Assembly (NCBI GenBank): GCA_023138975.1
Contig: JAGLON010000043.1
Coordinates: 1-64,000, forward strand
DNA: 64,000 nt
Reading direction: 5' to 3'
From: Candidatus Zixiibacteriota bacterium
GTDB taxonomy: Bacteria > Zixibacteria > MSB-5A5 > GN15 > JAAZOE01
Part shown: in pieces, positions 7,992-16,962 of the stretch
Layout: each line of letters begins with the position of its first letter
How positions within the stretch are numbered: position 1 is the first letter of the stretch
Program-made: the position numbers and the translations under genes
Notes under the pieces: model-generated
The model's input: the letters and a program-made list of their open reading frames with translations, nothing else
What the model was told of the DNA's origin: nothing
Databases searched by the model: none

Positions 7992-8298
7992 GAAGCAGGT
8001 GAATTACCGGGTAGCCGAGGTTGATAAGCTGATTCATGAACCGGCCAGATACAGTATTATGGCCTTATTATTTGTCGTTGAACAGGCTGACTTTTTATTT
8101 GTCAAGAACCAGACTTGTCTGACCGCAGGCAATCTGTCGTCCCACCTTAGTAAACTTGAGGCGGCCGGGTATATATCAATAAAGAAGAAATTTGTCGGAA
8201 AGACTCCCAAGACGTTTCTCAAGTTGACCAAAATGGGTAGAATAGCGTTTGATGCTTATCGTAATAAAATGAAAGCTCTGTTCACGGCTTCATTTTAG
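7981..8298 (+). CDS. winged-helix transcriptional regulator
   Basis: This 105-residue protein fits the compact winged-helix family in which the entire protein is the DNA-binding domain. Helix 1 is LIHEPARYSIMALL, the recognition helix lies in LTAGNLSSHLSKLEAAGYI, and the wing is the basic stretch ISIKKKFVGKTPKTFLKLT, closing with TKMGRIAFDAYRN. It probably binds DNA as a dimer. It overlaps the preceding membrane-protein gene, so it may control that gene or act with it. No ligand-binding domain is present. The target operator was not identified. Confidence 0.85.
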   Translation: MSAEKQVNYRVAEVDKLIHEPARYSIMALLFVVEQADFLFVKNQTCLTAGNLSSHLSKLEAAGYISIKKKFVGKTPKTFLKLTKMGRIAFDAYRNKMKALFTASF

Positions 8299-8322
8299 GA
8301 AGTGTAAGACGAGTGGCCCACC

Positions 8323-8341
8323 CCCGCAGGGCGGGACTATA
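8323..8341. repeat. short palindrome family, copy 2
   Basis: CCCGC-AGG-GCGGG is followed by ACTATA. It matches the copies at 6518 and 36460 and lies just after the regulator gene. Confidence 0.6.
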
Positions 8342-8370
8342 ATTAAGGGTGGGGTTCTTCCCTACAAGAA

Positions 8371-8400
8371 CCATCCCATCCCATCCCATCTCATCTCATA
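8371..8400. repeat. pentanucleotide tandem repeat (CCATC/TCATC)
   Basis: About six tandem five-base units are present: four CCATC, then TCATC and a degenerate last unit. They directly follow a small inverted repeat (GGTTCTT/AAGAACC, 8353-8372). The tract is intergenic, about 130 bases upstream of the 8528 gene, and could vary in length by slippage. Confidence 0.6.
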
Positions 8401-8527
8401 TTGTAAGAAATACAATTATAGATACTTAAAACAACTCGTATTCTAAAGTAAAACTTAATAAACCCGATACCTTCAAAGTAATAATAAAGACGGGCTACAA
8501 TACTAAAAAAATAAGAACGGAGGATTT

Positions 8528-8707
8528 ATGGGTGCACAAATGGCTCAGGTCTATGAAGACGCAAAGAGCACCGGCGGCCTCAAAGCAGTTATGAGGCTGG
8601 CCATGAAAACAAAAATATCATCCAAGCAAGCGGCTGATGATCCGGATACTCCGGACAGTGTTCAGAAACTAAAAACCGCTCTTGCGGAAGTAAAAAAGAG
8701 CTTATAG
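8528..8707 (+). CDS. 59-residue protein, first gene of the V4R-like cassette
   Basis: This short ORF has a good ribosome binding site (GGAGG ending 4 bases before the ATG) and ends 9 bases before the next gene. The product starts MGAQMAQVYEDAKSTGGLKA, then has an amphipathic stretch (MRLAMKTKISSKQAADDPD) and a Lys-rich C-terminal helix. It has no signal peptide or membrane segment. I do not recognise a family. The tight spacing and shared direction with the two V4R-like genes suggest a dedicated partner protein. Confidence 0.7.
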   Translation: MGAQMAQVYEDAKSTGGLKAVMRLAMKTKISSKQAADDPDTPDSVQKLKTALAEVKKSL

Positions 8708-8716
8708 GGGGTATAG

Positions 8717-9277
8717 ATGTCAACTACTACTAAGAAAAATGGTTACACTTCTCTCGGTTCCAAGATTACCTATGACCCGGAGCAGAAATTTGATAACAAG
8801 AAAATGCGCCACTATTCGGATGGTAAAACATTTGTATTGCACTGTCATCATTATGCGACCTTGTTTACTCAACTGGCCTGCGACGCTGAGGATATGGGCG
8901 GTACCACACTTTTAGCCGAGGCTGGCAGAGAAACTTTTGGCGAAGTCTTGAGCGATTACTATCAGAAGCATGATATAAAGGAATTGCCTGATCGTATCGC
9001 TATTGCCGAGCAGTATTTCAGCTTTGTGGGGATGGGCAAAATAGAGTTCAATTTTGCGAAAAACGATGGTTTTGCTATCATGGAAAAATCTCACGTTGAT
9101 GAAGGCTGGAAAAAGAAGTGGGGCAATAATGAAACTCCGATAAACTGGATGGGCGTTGGTTATATTCAAGCCGTCTGGGGATCTGTTTTTGGAAAAGACC
9201 CGGCCAAGTGTACTGTTAAGGAAACGCAGAGTATCGTTTGCGGAGCCTCAAACTCAAGATTCAGCATTAGCTGGTAG
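8717..9277 (+). CDS. V4R-like domain protein, first paralogue
   Basis: This is a soluble 186-residue protein. Its overall pattern resembles V4R-type small-molecule-binding domains: a helix with AEAGRETFGEVLSDYY, central beta strands (KIEFNFAKNDGFAIMEK), and a closing helix/strand with ACTVKE-like Cys spacing (CTVKETQSIVCGAS). A striking HCHH motif at residues 42-45, plus further Cys, could bind a metal or heme. The next gene encodes a similar-sized protein with the same closing layout, so they are probably distant paralogues that may form a heterodimer. The V4R assignment is by pattern only, and the ligand is unknown. Confidence 0.5.
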   Translation: MSTTTKKNGYTSLGSKITYDPEQKFDNKKMRHYSDGKTFVLHCHHYATLFTQLACDAEDMGGTTLLAEAGRETFGEVLSDYYQKHDIKELPDRIAIAEQYFSFVGMGKIEFNFAKNDGFAIMEKSHVDEGWKKKWGNNETPINWMGVGYIQAVWGSVFGKDPAKCTVKETQSIVCGASNSRFSISW

Positions 9278-9290
9278 AAAGGAAATAACA

Positions 9291-9875
9291 ATGGCTATTG
9301 ATAGAAATAAAGTTATTAATGACCTTTCCCAGTTAAAGGTCAGAGGCGACAACAACGGTTTGATACCGGCTTTTGGAGTTTTGGTTCAACAACTTCCCGC
9401 GAATTTCTGGAATGGTTTTTCCGAGAAAATTCTTGATGCCGCTGGAGATGATCTGGCTGATGCCGCCGAAGGCTTATTAGAAAACGCCGCGGCCGAATGC
9501 GGTTATCATACCGGATACGGGATTATTACATCTGAAGAATTCAATTCTGTTGTCGGTCCGATGATTGAAGAGAAACCGGAAGATATACTGCACGGAGCAT
9601 ATGGAGTTTTTACTGCCTGGGGTTGGGCAAATGCTGAAATAACCGAATTGGTTCCAGGTGAAAAAATGGTCGTTCGGGCATATGATTATTATGAAGCAGA
9701 TGTAAAAAACCCAAAGAGACCGTTTGCGTACATGATTCGTGGAGTCTCTCGCGCATTTATGGATCTGGCATACAGTAAGCCTTATCCTGACGGCTTTGGC
9801 AAATTTGCCTGTGAACAGACAAAGGCTATTGAAAAAGGTGATAAATTCGCCGAGTTTGTTGTTACTAAAGCATAG
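9291..9875 (+). CDS. V4R-like domain protein, second paralogue
   Basis: This 194-residue protein starts at the ATG preceded by AAAGGAAA; longer in-frame starts would run into the previous gene. It has an AAAECGYHTGYGI segment (about residues 70-80), a long middle with tryptophans (FTAWGWANAEIT), a beta strand KMVVRAYDYYEAD and a V4R-like ending of CEQTKAIEKGDKFAEFVV. The final Cys-x-Gly-Asp-x-Phe-Val pattern is what suggests the V4R superfamily, whose members bind hydrophobic or tetrapyrrole ligands. It lies 13 bases after the first paralogue in one operon and is closed by a terminator at 9888. The substrate is not known. Confidence 0.5.
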   Translation: MAIDRNKVINDLSQLKVRGDNNGLIPAFGVLVQQLPANFWNGFSEKILDAAGDDLADAAEGLLENAAAECGYHTGYGIITSEEFNSVVGPMIEEKPEDILHGAYGVFTAWGWANAEITELVPGEKMVVRAYDYYEADVKNPKRPFAYMIRGVSRAFMDLAYSKPYPDGFGKFACEQTKAIEKGDKFAEFVVTKA

Positions 9876-9887
9876 CACTTCCTATTC

Positions 9888-9924
9888 AAGAGCGATTTCG
9901 ATTAGAGGTCGCTCTTACTTTTTA
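9888..9924 (+). terminator. Rho-independent terminator after the V4R-like genes
   Basis: The stem AAGAGCGA/TCGCTCTT (9888-9895 with 9909-9916) has a 13-base loop and is followed by a T-rich run. It separates the V4R-like operon from the small gene at 9927. Confidence 0.7.
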
Positions 9925-9926
9925 TT

Positions 9927-10268
9927 ATGAAAATAAAGTCTATCAAACCTTACGAAGAGTGCATCGGCGATGAGTTTATGAAATTGGTCGAGTTTGACTC
10001 TGAGATTACCAAAAGTTTTATTCATTTCCTATCAGAATTTGGAGAGATGGAGTATTTCTCTTCTTTTACCCGACCTCTATTTACGCTGACTAGTGACACT
10101 TGTTTTACGCTAAAAGGCGTGCAGGGATTAACCAACGCTCGATTGATATTGAATCCAGATTTAATAGAAGAAAGCCTGAATAAATTCACTGGTATCATCG
10201 ACCAATTCCAGCCCGGGATAGAATATCAACTTTGCACCCAAATAATAATTTCTGATAATACCGTCTAG
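9927..10268 (+). CDS. 113-residue orphan protein
   Basis: This small acidic protein is not recognised. It has no signal peptide. Conserved-looking features are FLSEFGEMEYFSSFTRPLF, a Cys in SDTCFTLKG and a C-terminal helix LNKFTGIIDQF. It starts 3 bases after the T-run of a terminator and has no Shine-Dalgarno sequence, so its expression is unclear: it could be read through, or leaderless from a promoter within the terminator region. Its position suggests a functional link with the V4R-like genes, but that is weak. Confidence 0.5.
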   Translation: MKIKSIKPYEECIGDEFMKLVEFDSEITKSFIHFLSEFGEMEYFSSFTRPLFTLTSDTCFTLKGVQGLTNARLILNPDLIEESLNKFTGIIDQFQPGIEYQLCTQIIISDNTV

Positions 10269-10347
10269 CTGCTTACGGGCAGGGGCTGAGGGCGCCAATT
10301 TAAACACTATCGGTATTTAAAGAAGAACTAAATTATACTGGATTAAA

Positions 10348-10371
10348 AAAGGCGGGTGTTGACCCGCCTTT
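10348..10371 (-). terminator. terminator of the STAS gene
   Basis: A perfect 10-bp stem AAAGGCGGGT/ACCCGCCTTT with the loop GTTG lies 30 bases after the STAS stop on the minus strand, where it is followed by a T-run. It may also stop transcription from 9927 on the plus strand. Confidence 0.85.
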
Positions 10372-10400
10372 AGAAATTTATAAGAGACTATCGACTATGC

Positions 10401-10742
10401 TCAGGTTTTGAATTTGGTCAGAGCATCCTCGATAGAATCGGCCACGTCAAAAACTTCAGACAGGCGGGTAATAGTGATAATCTTGTCAATTTTTTCGGTC
10501 AGGTTGGCCAGTTTTAGTTCACCGTCCACTTTTGAGAAACTGGTCGAATGATGGATTAGCCGTCCCAATCCGGTAGAATTGATCCAATCACATTTGGACA
10601 GGTCGATAATAGCTTTCGTGCGTCCGCGTCCCAGCAAACCATACAGCTTATCATCTAAGGGAATGAAATCGTCGCCGCCCATTATCTTTCCCTTGACTTC
10701 AATTATGTCAACGCCGTCCTTTTCGTAATGTTCGAATCTCAT
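10401..10742 (-). CDS. STAS-domain protein, anti-sigma factor antagonist type
   Basis: From the ATG preceded by AGGAAGG, this is a single-domain STAS protein of 113 residues. The strands IIEVKGKI and KAIIDLSK lead to the regulatory loop NSTGLG (residues 55-60), equivalent to DSSGLG of SpoIIAA. The residue at the expected phosphorylation position is Thr57 or Ser56. Such proteins switch partners with a HATPase-type anti-sigma kinase depending on phosphorylation. No kinase, phosphatase or sigma factor gene is nearby, so its partner must be elsewhere. It is a one-gene unit with its own terminator. Confidence 0.85.
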   Translation of the reverse strand: MRFEHYEKDGVDIIEVKGKIMGGDDFIPLDDKLYGLLGRGRTKAIIDLSKCDWINSTGLGRLIHHSTSFSKVDGELKLANLTEKIDKIITITRLSEVFDVADSIEDALTKFKT

Positions 10743-10853
10743 TACTGTTTCCTTCCTTGTTTTCTTTTTATATAGATATGTAAATTTCGTCTTATTGTTC
10801 ACTCCAAAGTAAGAAAATTGTAGCATTTCGCAACCAATTTGTTTACCCAATAA

Positions 10854-10882
10854 TTGACTTTAAAAATCGATATCGGTATAAT
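10854..10882 (+). promoter_or_regulatory. sigma70-type promoter for the ADP-forming acyl-CoA synthetase gene
   Basis: A -35 box TTGACT (10854-10859) and a perfect -10 box TATAAT (10877-10882) are 17 bases apart. The predicted transcript would start near 10889, about 65 bases before the ATG at 10954. Confidence 0.75.
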
Positions 10883-10953
10883 GACGAGTTAAAAACAAAA
10901 ACCGTTTGCAAAATGTGCTATATTAAAAATACGTTACAAACACTGAGGTTGCA

Positions 10954-13056
10954 ATGAAAAATCTTGATAGTATATTCCGGCCCCGCTCAATAGCTGTTAT
11001 CGGCGCGTCATCTAAGCGTCATACAATCGGTCGGGAAATATTACATAATATGATAAACTACGAGTTTAACGGGAAGATTTTCCCGGTCAACCCAAAAGCG
11101 GGCGTTATTCACTCTATAAAAGCCTATTCAACGGTACTGGATGTTCCCGATTCGGTAGATTTGGCAATTATCGCCGTCCGGAAGGAATTAGTGGCTCATG
11201 TCGCCGAACAATGCGGAGAAAAAGGGGTCGGAGGATTAGTCGTTATATCCGCCGGATTCCGGGAAGTCGGCCCCGCCGGCCTAAAGCTTGAAGAAGAACT
11301 TATGGATGTTGTCCGTAAATATAACATGCGTATGGTCGGGCCAAACTGTTTCGGTGTTGTTAATACCGACCCGGATATCAGACTCAACGCGACCTTTGGA
11401 AAAGCCCGCCCCAAACCGGGTAATGTCTCTTTTATTTCGCAGTCCGGCGGCCTCGGTGAGGCTATCTTGAATTTTGCCGAGCAGTTGAATTTGGGTTTTT
11501 CGATGTTTTGTTCGGTTGGCAACAAGGCTGATATTTCCAGTAATGATTTGATGGAGTATTGGCGCAATGATGAAAAGACCCGGATGATTCTGATGTATCT
11601 GGAGAACTTTGGTAATCCGGTGCGGTTTACCAAAATCGCCCGGGAGACATCACGTATCAAACCGATTGTGGCTGTGAAGGCCGGGCGGACGTCTCAGGGA
11701 GCCGTGGCTGCCTCGTCTCATACCGGAGCATTAGCCGGCGCTGATGTAGGCGTAGATGCTTTATTCAGCCAGTGCGGTGTGATGCGCACGAGTTCGATCG
11801 AGGAGCTCTATGATGTCGCGATGGCCCTGTCCAAGCAGTCGGTTCCCAAGGGTAACCGGTGCGTGATTATTACCAATGCCGGTGGACCGGCGATTTTGGC
11901 TACCGACGCTCTTATTAGTCAGGGAATGAAGCTGCCTCCGCTGCCGAAGAAGATAAAAAACGAATTGAGCAAATTCCTGCCGGAGGAAGTTTCGCTGAAT
12001 AATCCTCTGGATCTGGTTGCCGGAGCCGGAAGCCGGGAGTTTACGCTGGCGCTTGAGGCGGTTTGCAAAGATAAAACGTACGACACGATTATCCCGATAT
12101 TCGTCCAGCCGATTACAATAGATGAAATCGAGGTTGCTCAATCGATAATTAACGCCAAAAAGAATTCCGACAAGCCGTTCTTTGTCTGTTTTATGGGAGT
12201 CGGGTTCCGGTCGGCAGGGATTGAAATGCTTCAGGAAAATGGTATTCCGGTTTTTATTTTCCCGGAAGCTATCGCCAAAGTTCTCAGGACCCTCGACGGC
12301 TATCGTCAATTCAAGCAGCGGAAAAAAGGCAAATTTCCAACTTTCAAAGTCGAGCGGAAAGTTGTTGAAGAGATTATAAAATCATCACAGTCAAAAAAAG
12401 TAGATGCTATAATCGGCGATGATGCCATGGCTATTTTGGAGGCATACGGTATTCCGGTTTCTCATTACACAATTGCGGAGACTCCTAAAACAGCAGTTGA
12501 AGCGGCGAGAAAAGTCGGGTATCCGGTAGTGATGAAACTTAACACACCTCAGATTCTGCATAAAACCGAGGCCAAGGCGGTTCGGGTTGATATTAGAAGC
12601 GACAAAGAACTGCGGTTGGAGTATAATAACCTGAAAAAGCAGATCGGCAAGGTTAAAAAGGGCGAGAAATTTTCAGTTGCGATTCAGAAAATGGTTACCG
12701 GAGGTATCGAAACGGTAATTGGTATGACGCATGATCCAGCCTTTGGTCCGCTTATTATGTTTGGCCTGGGCGGTATCTATGTCGAGGTCATGAAGGATGT
12801 GTCGTTCCGGGTTACGCCGCTTTCTGACGAGGGCGCTGATCAGATGATAAAGAGCTTGAAATCGTATCCACTTCTGACCGGATTCCGAGGTTCTGACCCG
12901 GTTGATACGGATCTAATTAAAGACTCACTGCTCAGACTTTCGCAATTGATAACTGATTTCCCTGAGTTGGCTGAAATCGATATAAATCCGTTTATTGTAT
13001 CGGGTAAGAAGAATTGCTGCAAGGCGGTAGATGCCCGGTTCATTTTGCAGAAATAA
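10954..13056 (+). CDS. ADP-forming acetate/acyl-CoA ligase, fused alpha and beta subunits
   Basis: This 700-residue enzyme converts acyl-CoA, ADP and phosphate to acid, CoA and ATP, a fermentative energy-saving step. The order is a CoA-binding Rossmann domain (RPRSIAVIGASS, residues 9-20), a succinyl-CoA-ligase-like domain with SQSGGLGEA and the conserved His256 in SSHTGALAG, which carries phosphate, and a C-terminal ATP-grasp domain (GYPVVMKLNTPQILHKTEA onward, ending with EIDINPF). No acetyltransferase domain is present, so it is not a Pat-type protein acetylase. Acetate is the usual substrate, but branched or aromatic acyl-CoA is possible given iorAB at 47-49 kb. It has its own promoter. 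Confidence 0.9.
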   Translation: MKNLDSIFRPRSIAVIGASSKRHTIGREILHNMINYEFNGKIFPVNPKAGVIHSIKAYSTVLDVPDSVDLAIIAVRKELVAHVAEQCGEKGVGGLVVISAGFREVGPAGLKLEEELMDVVRKYNMRMVGPNCFGVVNTDPDIRLNATFGKARPKPGNVSFISQSGGLGEAILNFAEQLNLGFSMFCSVGNKADISSNDLMEYWRNDEKTRMILMYLENFGNPVRFTKIARETSRIKPIVAVKAGRTSQGAVAASSHTGALAGADVGVDALFSQCGVMRTSSIEELYDVAMALSKQSVPKGNRCVIITNAGGPAILATDALISQGMKLPPLPKKIKNELSKFLPEEVSLNNPLDLVAGAGSREFTLALEAVCKDKTYDTIIPIFVQPITIDEIEVAQSIINAKKNSDKPFFVCFMGVGFRSAGIEMLQENGIPVFIFPEAIAKVLRTLDGYRQFKQRKKGKFPTFKVERKVVEEIIKSSQSKKVDAIIGDDAMAILEAYGIPVSHYTIAETPKTAVEAARKVGYPVVMKLNTPQILHKTEAKAVRVDIRSDKELRLEYNNLKKQIGKVKKGEKFSVAIQKMVTGGIETVIGMTHDPAFGPLIMFGLGGIYVEVMKDVSFRVTPLSDEGADQMIKSLKSYPLLTGFRGSDPVDTDLIKDSLLRLSQLITDFPELAEIDINPFIVSGKKNCCKAVDARFILQK

Positions 13057-13148
13057 CTGGTACTGAGATAGGTAAATAAGACTTGAGGCGTTGGCCGTCC
13101 TTGTTTATATTGGACTGCTATGGCGAAAAAAATAGAAGTAGGGAAAAG

Positions 13149-14597
13149 ATGTCAGAAATCAGAACACGTATCGCGCCGTCACCATCGGGATTCTTACATG
13201 TCGGAACGGCCCGTACCGCTATTATAAACTGGCTCTATGCCCGCAATAAAGGGGGCAAATTCATCCTGCGTATTGAAGATACCGATGCCGACCGGTCGTC
13301 TAAAGAAATGGTTGACGCCATTTGTGAATCGCTGAAATGGCTCGGACTGGATTGGGATGAAGGACCGTATTTTCAGTCAGAACGAAGCGAGTTATACCAA
13401 GAGTATATAGAGAAACTACTTACCTCCGGTAATGCCTACCGCTGTTTTTGTACACCGGATGAATTAAAGGTCAAACGGGAAGAAGCAAGGAAGAATAAAA
13501 CTGATTATAAATACGACCGTACCTGTCTGAAACTATCGGAAGAAGATATTCAAAAGAAGATAGATGCCGGTGAGAAATATGTCATTCGGGTCAAAGTCCC
13601 CGAAGGGGAAGTCCGGTTTGACGATATGGTTTACGGCAAAATGGTCCGGCAGGGTAAAGACATAGAAGATTTTGTCGTGTGCCGCAATAATGGCCGGCCG
13701 CTGTATAATTTTGTGGTTGTAATAGATGATTATGAGATGCGTATTACCGATATTCTTCGAGGCAACGACCATCAGACGAATTCGTTCAAGCAGATATTGA
13801 TATACAATGCTCTCGGTTTACCGGTTCCCCGCATGGGGCATTTGCCGTTGATATTCGATGAGCGTAAGAAAAAGATATCGAAACGGGATAAGGCGGCTAA
13901 TGCCTCCGATTATGCCAATGAAGGGTTTCTTCCCGAAGCGGTTGTCAACTATCTATCAATGCTCGGCTGGTCGCCCAAGGATGACCGGGAGATATTTACG
14001 ATTGACGAACTGATTGATGTTTTCGATATTAAAAACGCCAACAAATCCAATGCTGTTTTCGATGTTGTCAAGATGAAGCATTTTAACAGTGAGCATATCA
14101 AAAAGAAATCTAATCATGAGATCGCAACGATGATCGCGCCCATGATTATACAGGCCGGTGTTTATTCCAAGTATGGTCTTGAGACTCGCTGGAAATATTT
14201 CATGGACGTTGTTGAATTGTTAAAGGATCGGGCCGGAGTTCTGAGTGACTTTATCGAGCGGGGTGAGTATTTCTTTCAGGCACCGCATACATATGAAGAA
14301 AAAGGCGTTAAGAAACAATTCAATGCCGAAAACGCTGAGCGTCTTGAAGAACTGGCTAATCGCTATGAAAAGCTAAGCCGTTTTACTCATGATCCGCTCT
14401 ATGAGGCCCTCAAGGAAATGGCCGCTGAAATTGACGTTAAAGCGGGAATCTTGATTCACCCGACCCGTTTGGCGGTAACCGGAATGACTACCGGGCCGGG
14501 ATTGTTTGAGTTATTGGAACTAATCGGTAAAGAAGAAGTAATATCACGTATGAGAACCGCAGTCATTTATATCAGGGAAAAAGTAATCAATGAATGA
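13149..14597 (+). CDS. gltX: glutamyl-tRNA synthetase
   Basis: The enzyme charges tRNA-Glu. Translation most likely starts at the ATG at 13149 ([14 protein letters not shown]) behind GGGAAAAG, giving 482 residues; an upstream in-frame ATG adds 22 unconserved residues. The class I signature HIGH reads HVGT near residue 17, and the KMSKS loop reads KISKR. The catalytic domain is followed by an anticodon-binding helical domain of normal length. It overlaps glnS by 8 bases, so both are translated from one message. Confidence 0.97.
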   Translation: MSEIRTRIAPSPSGFLHVGTARTAIINWLYARNKGGKFILRIEDTDADRSSKEMVDAICESLKWLGLDWDEGPYFQSERSELYQEYIEKLLTSGNAYRCFCTPDELKVKREEARKNKTDYKYDRTCLKLSEEDIQKKIDAGEKYVIRVKVPEGEVRFDDMVYGKMVRQGKDIEDFVVCRNNGRPLYNFVVVIDDYEMRITDILRGNDHQTNSFKQILIYNALGLPVPRMGHLPLIFDERKKKISKRDKAANASDYANEGFLPEAVVNYLSMLGWSPKDDREIFTIDELIDVFDIKNANKSNAVFDVVKMKHFNSEHIKKKSNHEIATMIAPMIIQAGVYSKYGLETRWKYFMDVVELLKDRAGVLSDFIERGEYFFQAPHTYEEKGVKKQFNAENAERLEELANRYEKLSRFTHDPLYEALKEMAAEIDVKAGILIHPTRLAVTGMTTGPGLFELLELIGKEEVISRMRTAVIYIREKVINE

Positions 14598-16308
14598 TAA
14601 AGATAATAACAGCCCGGAAGAAAAAGAGTCGCTGGATTTTATCCGGACGATAATCGCTAACGATCTCAAGGAAGGCAAAAACGACGGAAAAGTTATTACT
14701 CGTTTTCCACCGGAACCGAACGGATTTCTCCATATCGGTCATGCCAAGGCAATCTGCCTCAGTTTTGGAGTCGCGCATGAGAATAACGGCATTACTCATC
14801 TACGGTTTGATGATACTAATCCGACCAAGGAAGATACAAAATACGTTGATGCCATAAAAAATGATGTCAAATGGCTTGGGTATGACTGGGACGACCGTCT
14901 TCATTATGCTTCCGACTACTTTAGTCAACTCTATGACTATGCGGTGCAGTTAATTAAAATAGGCAAAGCATATGTCTGTGATTTGACTCCAGATCAGATT
15001 CGGGAATACCGCGGTACCCTGACCGAACCGGGAAAAGAGAGCCCCTATCGAAATCGGACAGTCGAGGAAAACCTGGATTTATTTGAAAAAATGAAAGCCG
15101 GTGAATTTGAAAATGGGACCAAAACCATCCGGGCAAAGATAGATATGTCATCTGGTAATTTGAACATGCGCGATCCGGTTATCTACCGTATCATGCATGC
15201 TTCTCATCATCGGACCGGCGACACCTGGTGTATTTACCCGATGTATGATTTTACTCATTGTCTTTCGGATTCGATAGAAAAAATAACTCACTCTTTGTGC
15301 GATTTAGACTTTGAGGATCACCGCCCACTTTATGATTGGTTTTTAGACGAATTGAAAACTCCGTGTCATCCTCAGCAGATTGAATTTGCCCGGCTGAATA
15401 TATCCTATACGATATTGAGTAAGCGTAGACTCCGCCGGTTGGTCGAGGAAGATATAGTCGATGGCTGGGATGATTGCCGTATGCCGACCTTATCGGGAAT
15501 GCGCCGCAGGGGATTCACAGCGGAAACTATTCGAGCTTTTTGCGCCCGTATTGGAGTAGCAAAACGGGATAGCATGGTTGACCTGGCGCTTCTGGAATAC
15601 TATCTGCGGGAAGATTTGAATAAGAGTTCTAATCGGGTTATGGCAGTATTGAACCCGCTTAAAATTGTTATTGAGAATTATCCGGAAGATAAAGAAGATA
15701 TTCTTGAGTGCATTAATAATCCCGAGGATGAATCGGCTGGTTCGCGAGAAGTTCCGTTTTCTCGTGAATTGTACATAGAGCGCGACGATTTTATGGAAGA
15801 TCCGCCGAAAAAGTTCTTCCGTCTGGCGCCGGGGCGGGAAGTGCGTTTGAGATACGCTTACTTTATCACCTGTACTGATGTGATAAAAGATGATAGTGGC
15901 GAAATAGTGGAATTACGCTGTACCTATGATCCCGAAACTAAGGGAGGTAATGCTCCTGACGGACGACGAGTGAAAGCCACGATGCATTGGGTTTCAGCAA
16001 AACATGCTGTCGATTCCGAAGTTCGCATTTTTGACACGCTTTTTACCAAGGAAAATCCGATGGATGATTCGGATGGTATCGAATATGTTGACGCTATCAA
16101 TCCCGACTCAGTCAAAGTTTTGAAAAACTGCAAACTGGAACCGTCCTTGGCTGACGCCGTACCGGGAACACGAGTTCAATTTGAGCGGTTGGGGTATTTT
16201 TGTGCTGATACGGTTGATTCCAAACCGGGCCAGCCGGTTTTTAACCGCACAGTAACCCTCAGGGATACCTGGGCTAAGATTCAAAAGAAACAGGGTAAGA
16301 AAAAATAG
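14590..16308 (+). CDS. glnS: glutaminyl-tRNA synthetase
   Basis: This 572-residue class I synthetase charges tRNA-Gln directly. It has the HIGH motif as HIGHAK in [15 protein letters not shown], the KMSKS equivalent LSKRR in the [11 protein letters not shown] segment, and the two C-terminal beta-barrels for anticodon recognition ([16 protein letters not shown] onward). Having both gltX and glnS implies direct Gln-tRNA formation, so a GatCAB route for Gln would be unnecessary. GlnS in bacteria is known to derive from eukaryotes by transfer. The start overlaps the end of gltX. Confidence 0.97.
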   Translation: MNDKDNNSPEEKESLDFIRTIIANDLKEGKNDGKVITRFPPEPNGFLHIGHAKAICLSFGVAHENNGITHLRFDDTNPTKEDTKYVDAIKNDVKWLGYDWDDRLHYASDYFSQLYDYAVQLIKIGKAYVCDLTPDQIREYRGTLTEPGKESPYRNRTVEENLDLFEKMKAGEFENGTKTIRAKIDMSSGNLNMRDPVIYRIMHASHHRTGDTWCIYPMYDFTHCLSDSIEKITHSLCDLDFEDHRPLYDWFLDELKTPCHPQQIEFARLNISYTILSKRRLRRLVEEDIVDGWDDCRMPTLSGMRRRGFTAETIRAFCARIGVAKRDSMVDLALLEYYLREDLNKSSNRVMAVLNPLKIVIENYPEDKEDILECINNPEDESAGSREVPFSRELYIERDDFMEDPPKKFFRLAPGREVRLRYAYFITCTDVIKDDSGEIVELRCTYDPETKGGNAPDGRRVKATMHWVSAKHAVDSEVRIFDTLFTKENPMDDSDGIEYVDAINPDSVKVLKNCKLEPSLADAVPGTRVQFERLGYFCADTVDSKPGQPVFNRTVTLRDTWAKIQKKQGKKK

Positions 16309-16371
16309 AAAACAGATTGAAGGATTAATTAATCTTACGAATTTGAGCAAATGAGATAAGAGGAACAAACT

Positions 16372-16869
16372 ATGTCATCAGACTCCTTTTCTAAAGACCT
16401 GATTAAACAGGCAATCGTCGCCGAAATCGACGGTCAAAAGTTTTATAAAATGCTGGTTCAGAAGACGAACAACCCTGACGCCAAACGAAAACTGCAGTCT
16501 TTGGCTGATGATGAAGTTCGGCATGAAGACTTGCTGATTAAGATGTATAAAGACTTACATGGTGAAGATGTAAATGGATTGCCGGCCGTAGGAGTAGGTG
16601 TGCTGTCTAAGTTTTTCGCTGAGAACAGGGACAAGGAAGACCTGTCTGAAAATCAATACATCGATATGGCTATTGAAGCCGAATTGGCCGCGACGAATTT
16701 CTATAAAGATGGTGCCAAGAATGCTCCTAATGATGAAATCAAGAAGCTTTGCGATGGGATGGCGACTGAAGAATATAGTCATTTTGAGTTATTGCAGGCT
16801 GAAAAAGACGCAATCGCAGGCAATCATTTCTGGTTTGGTTATGATGATGGCGCACCGATGGAAATGTAA
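16372..16869 (+). CDS. ferritin-like (rubrerythrin-type) di-iron protein
   Basis: This 165-residue four-helix protein has two pairs of di-iron ligands: Glu in VAEIDGQKFY with ExxH in DEVRHEDLL, and Glu in EAELAATNFY with ExxH in EEYSHFELL. No rubredoxin domain follows, so it is not a full rubrerythrin. Such proteins reduce peroxide or store iron in anaerobes. The next gene is a peroxiredoxin, which supports a role in oxidative stress. The start is preceded by AAGAGGAAC. Confidence 0.9.
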   Translation: MSSDSFSKDLIKQAIVAEIDGQKFYKMLVQKTNNPDAKRKLQSLADDEVRHEDLLIKMYKDLHGEDVNGLPAVGVGVLSKFFAENRDKEDLSENQYIDMAIEAELAATNFYKDGAKNAPNDEIKKLCDGMATEEYSHFELLQAEKDAIAGNHFWFGYDDGAPMEM

Positions 16870-16962
16870 GAGCAAGCTTAATTTGGTTTAAGAGTGCGTT
16901 TGACATTTGAGGAACACAGCCATAGAGTGTTTTATAGAGGGCAAAAGTGATATGGAGAGATC

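Noticed and set aside
8371..8400. Tandem units considered as a CRISPR array
   Set aside because: Units are five bases with no spacers, and no cas gene is present in the window.
11761..12309. 182-codon minus-strand ORF inside the acyl-CoA synthetase gene
   Set aside because: It lies wholly within a confidently assigned gene and its translation has no recognisable motif or ribosome binding site.
10954..13056. ADP-forming ligase considered as a Pat-type protein acetyltransferase
   Set aside because: No GNAT domain is found at either end, and the length fits the fused alpha-beta ligase.
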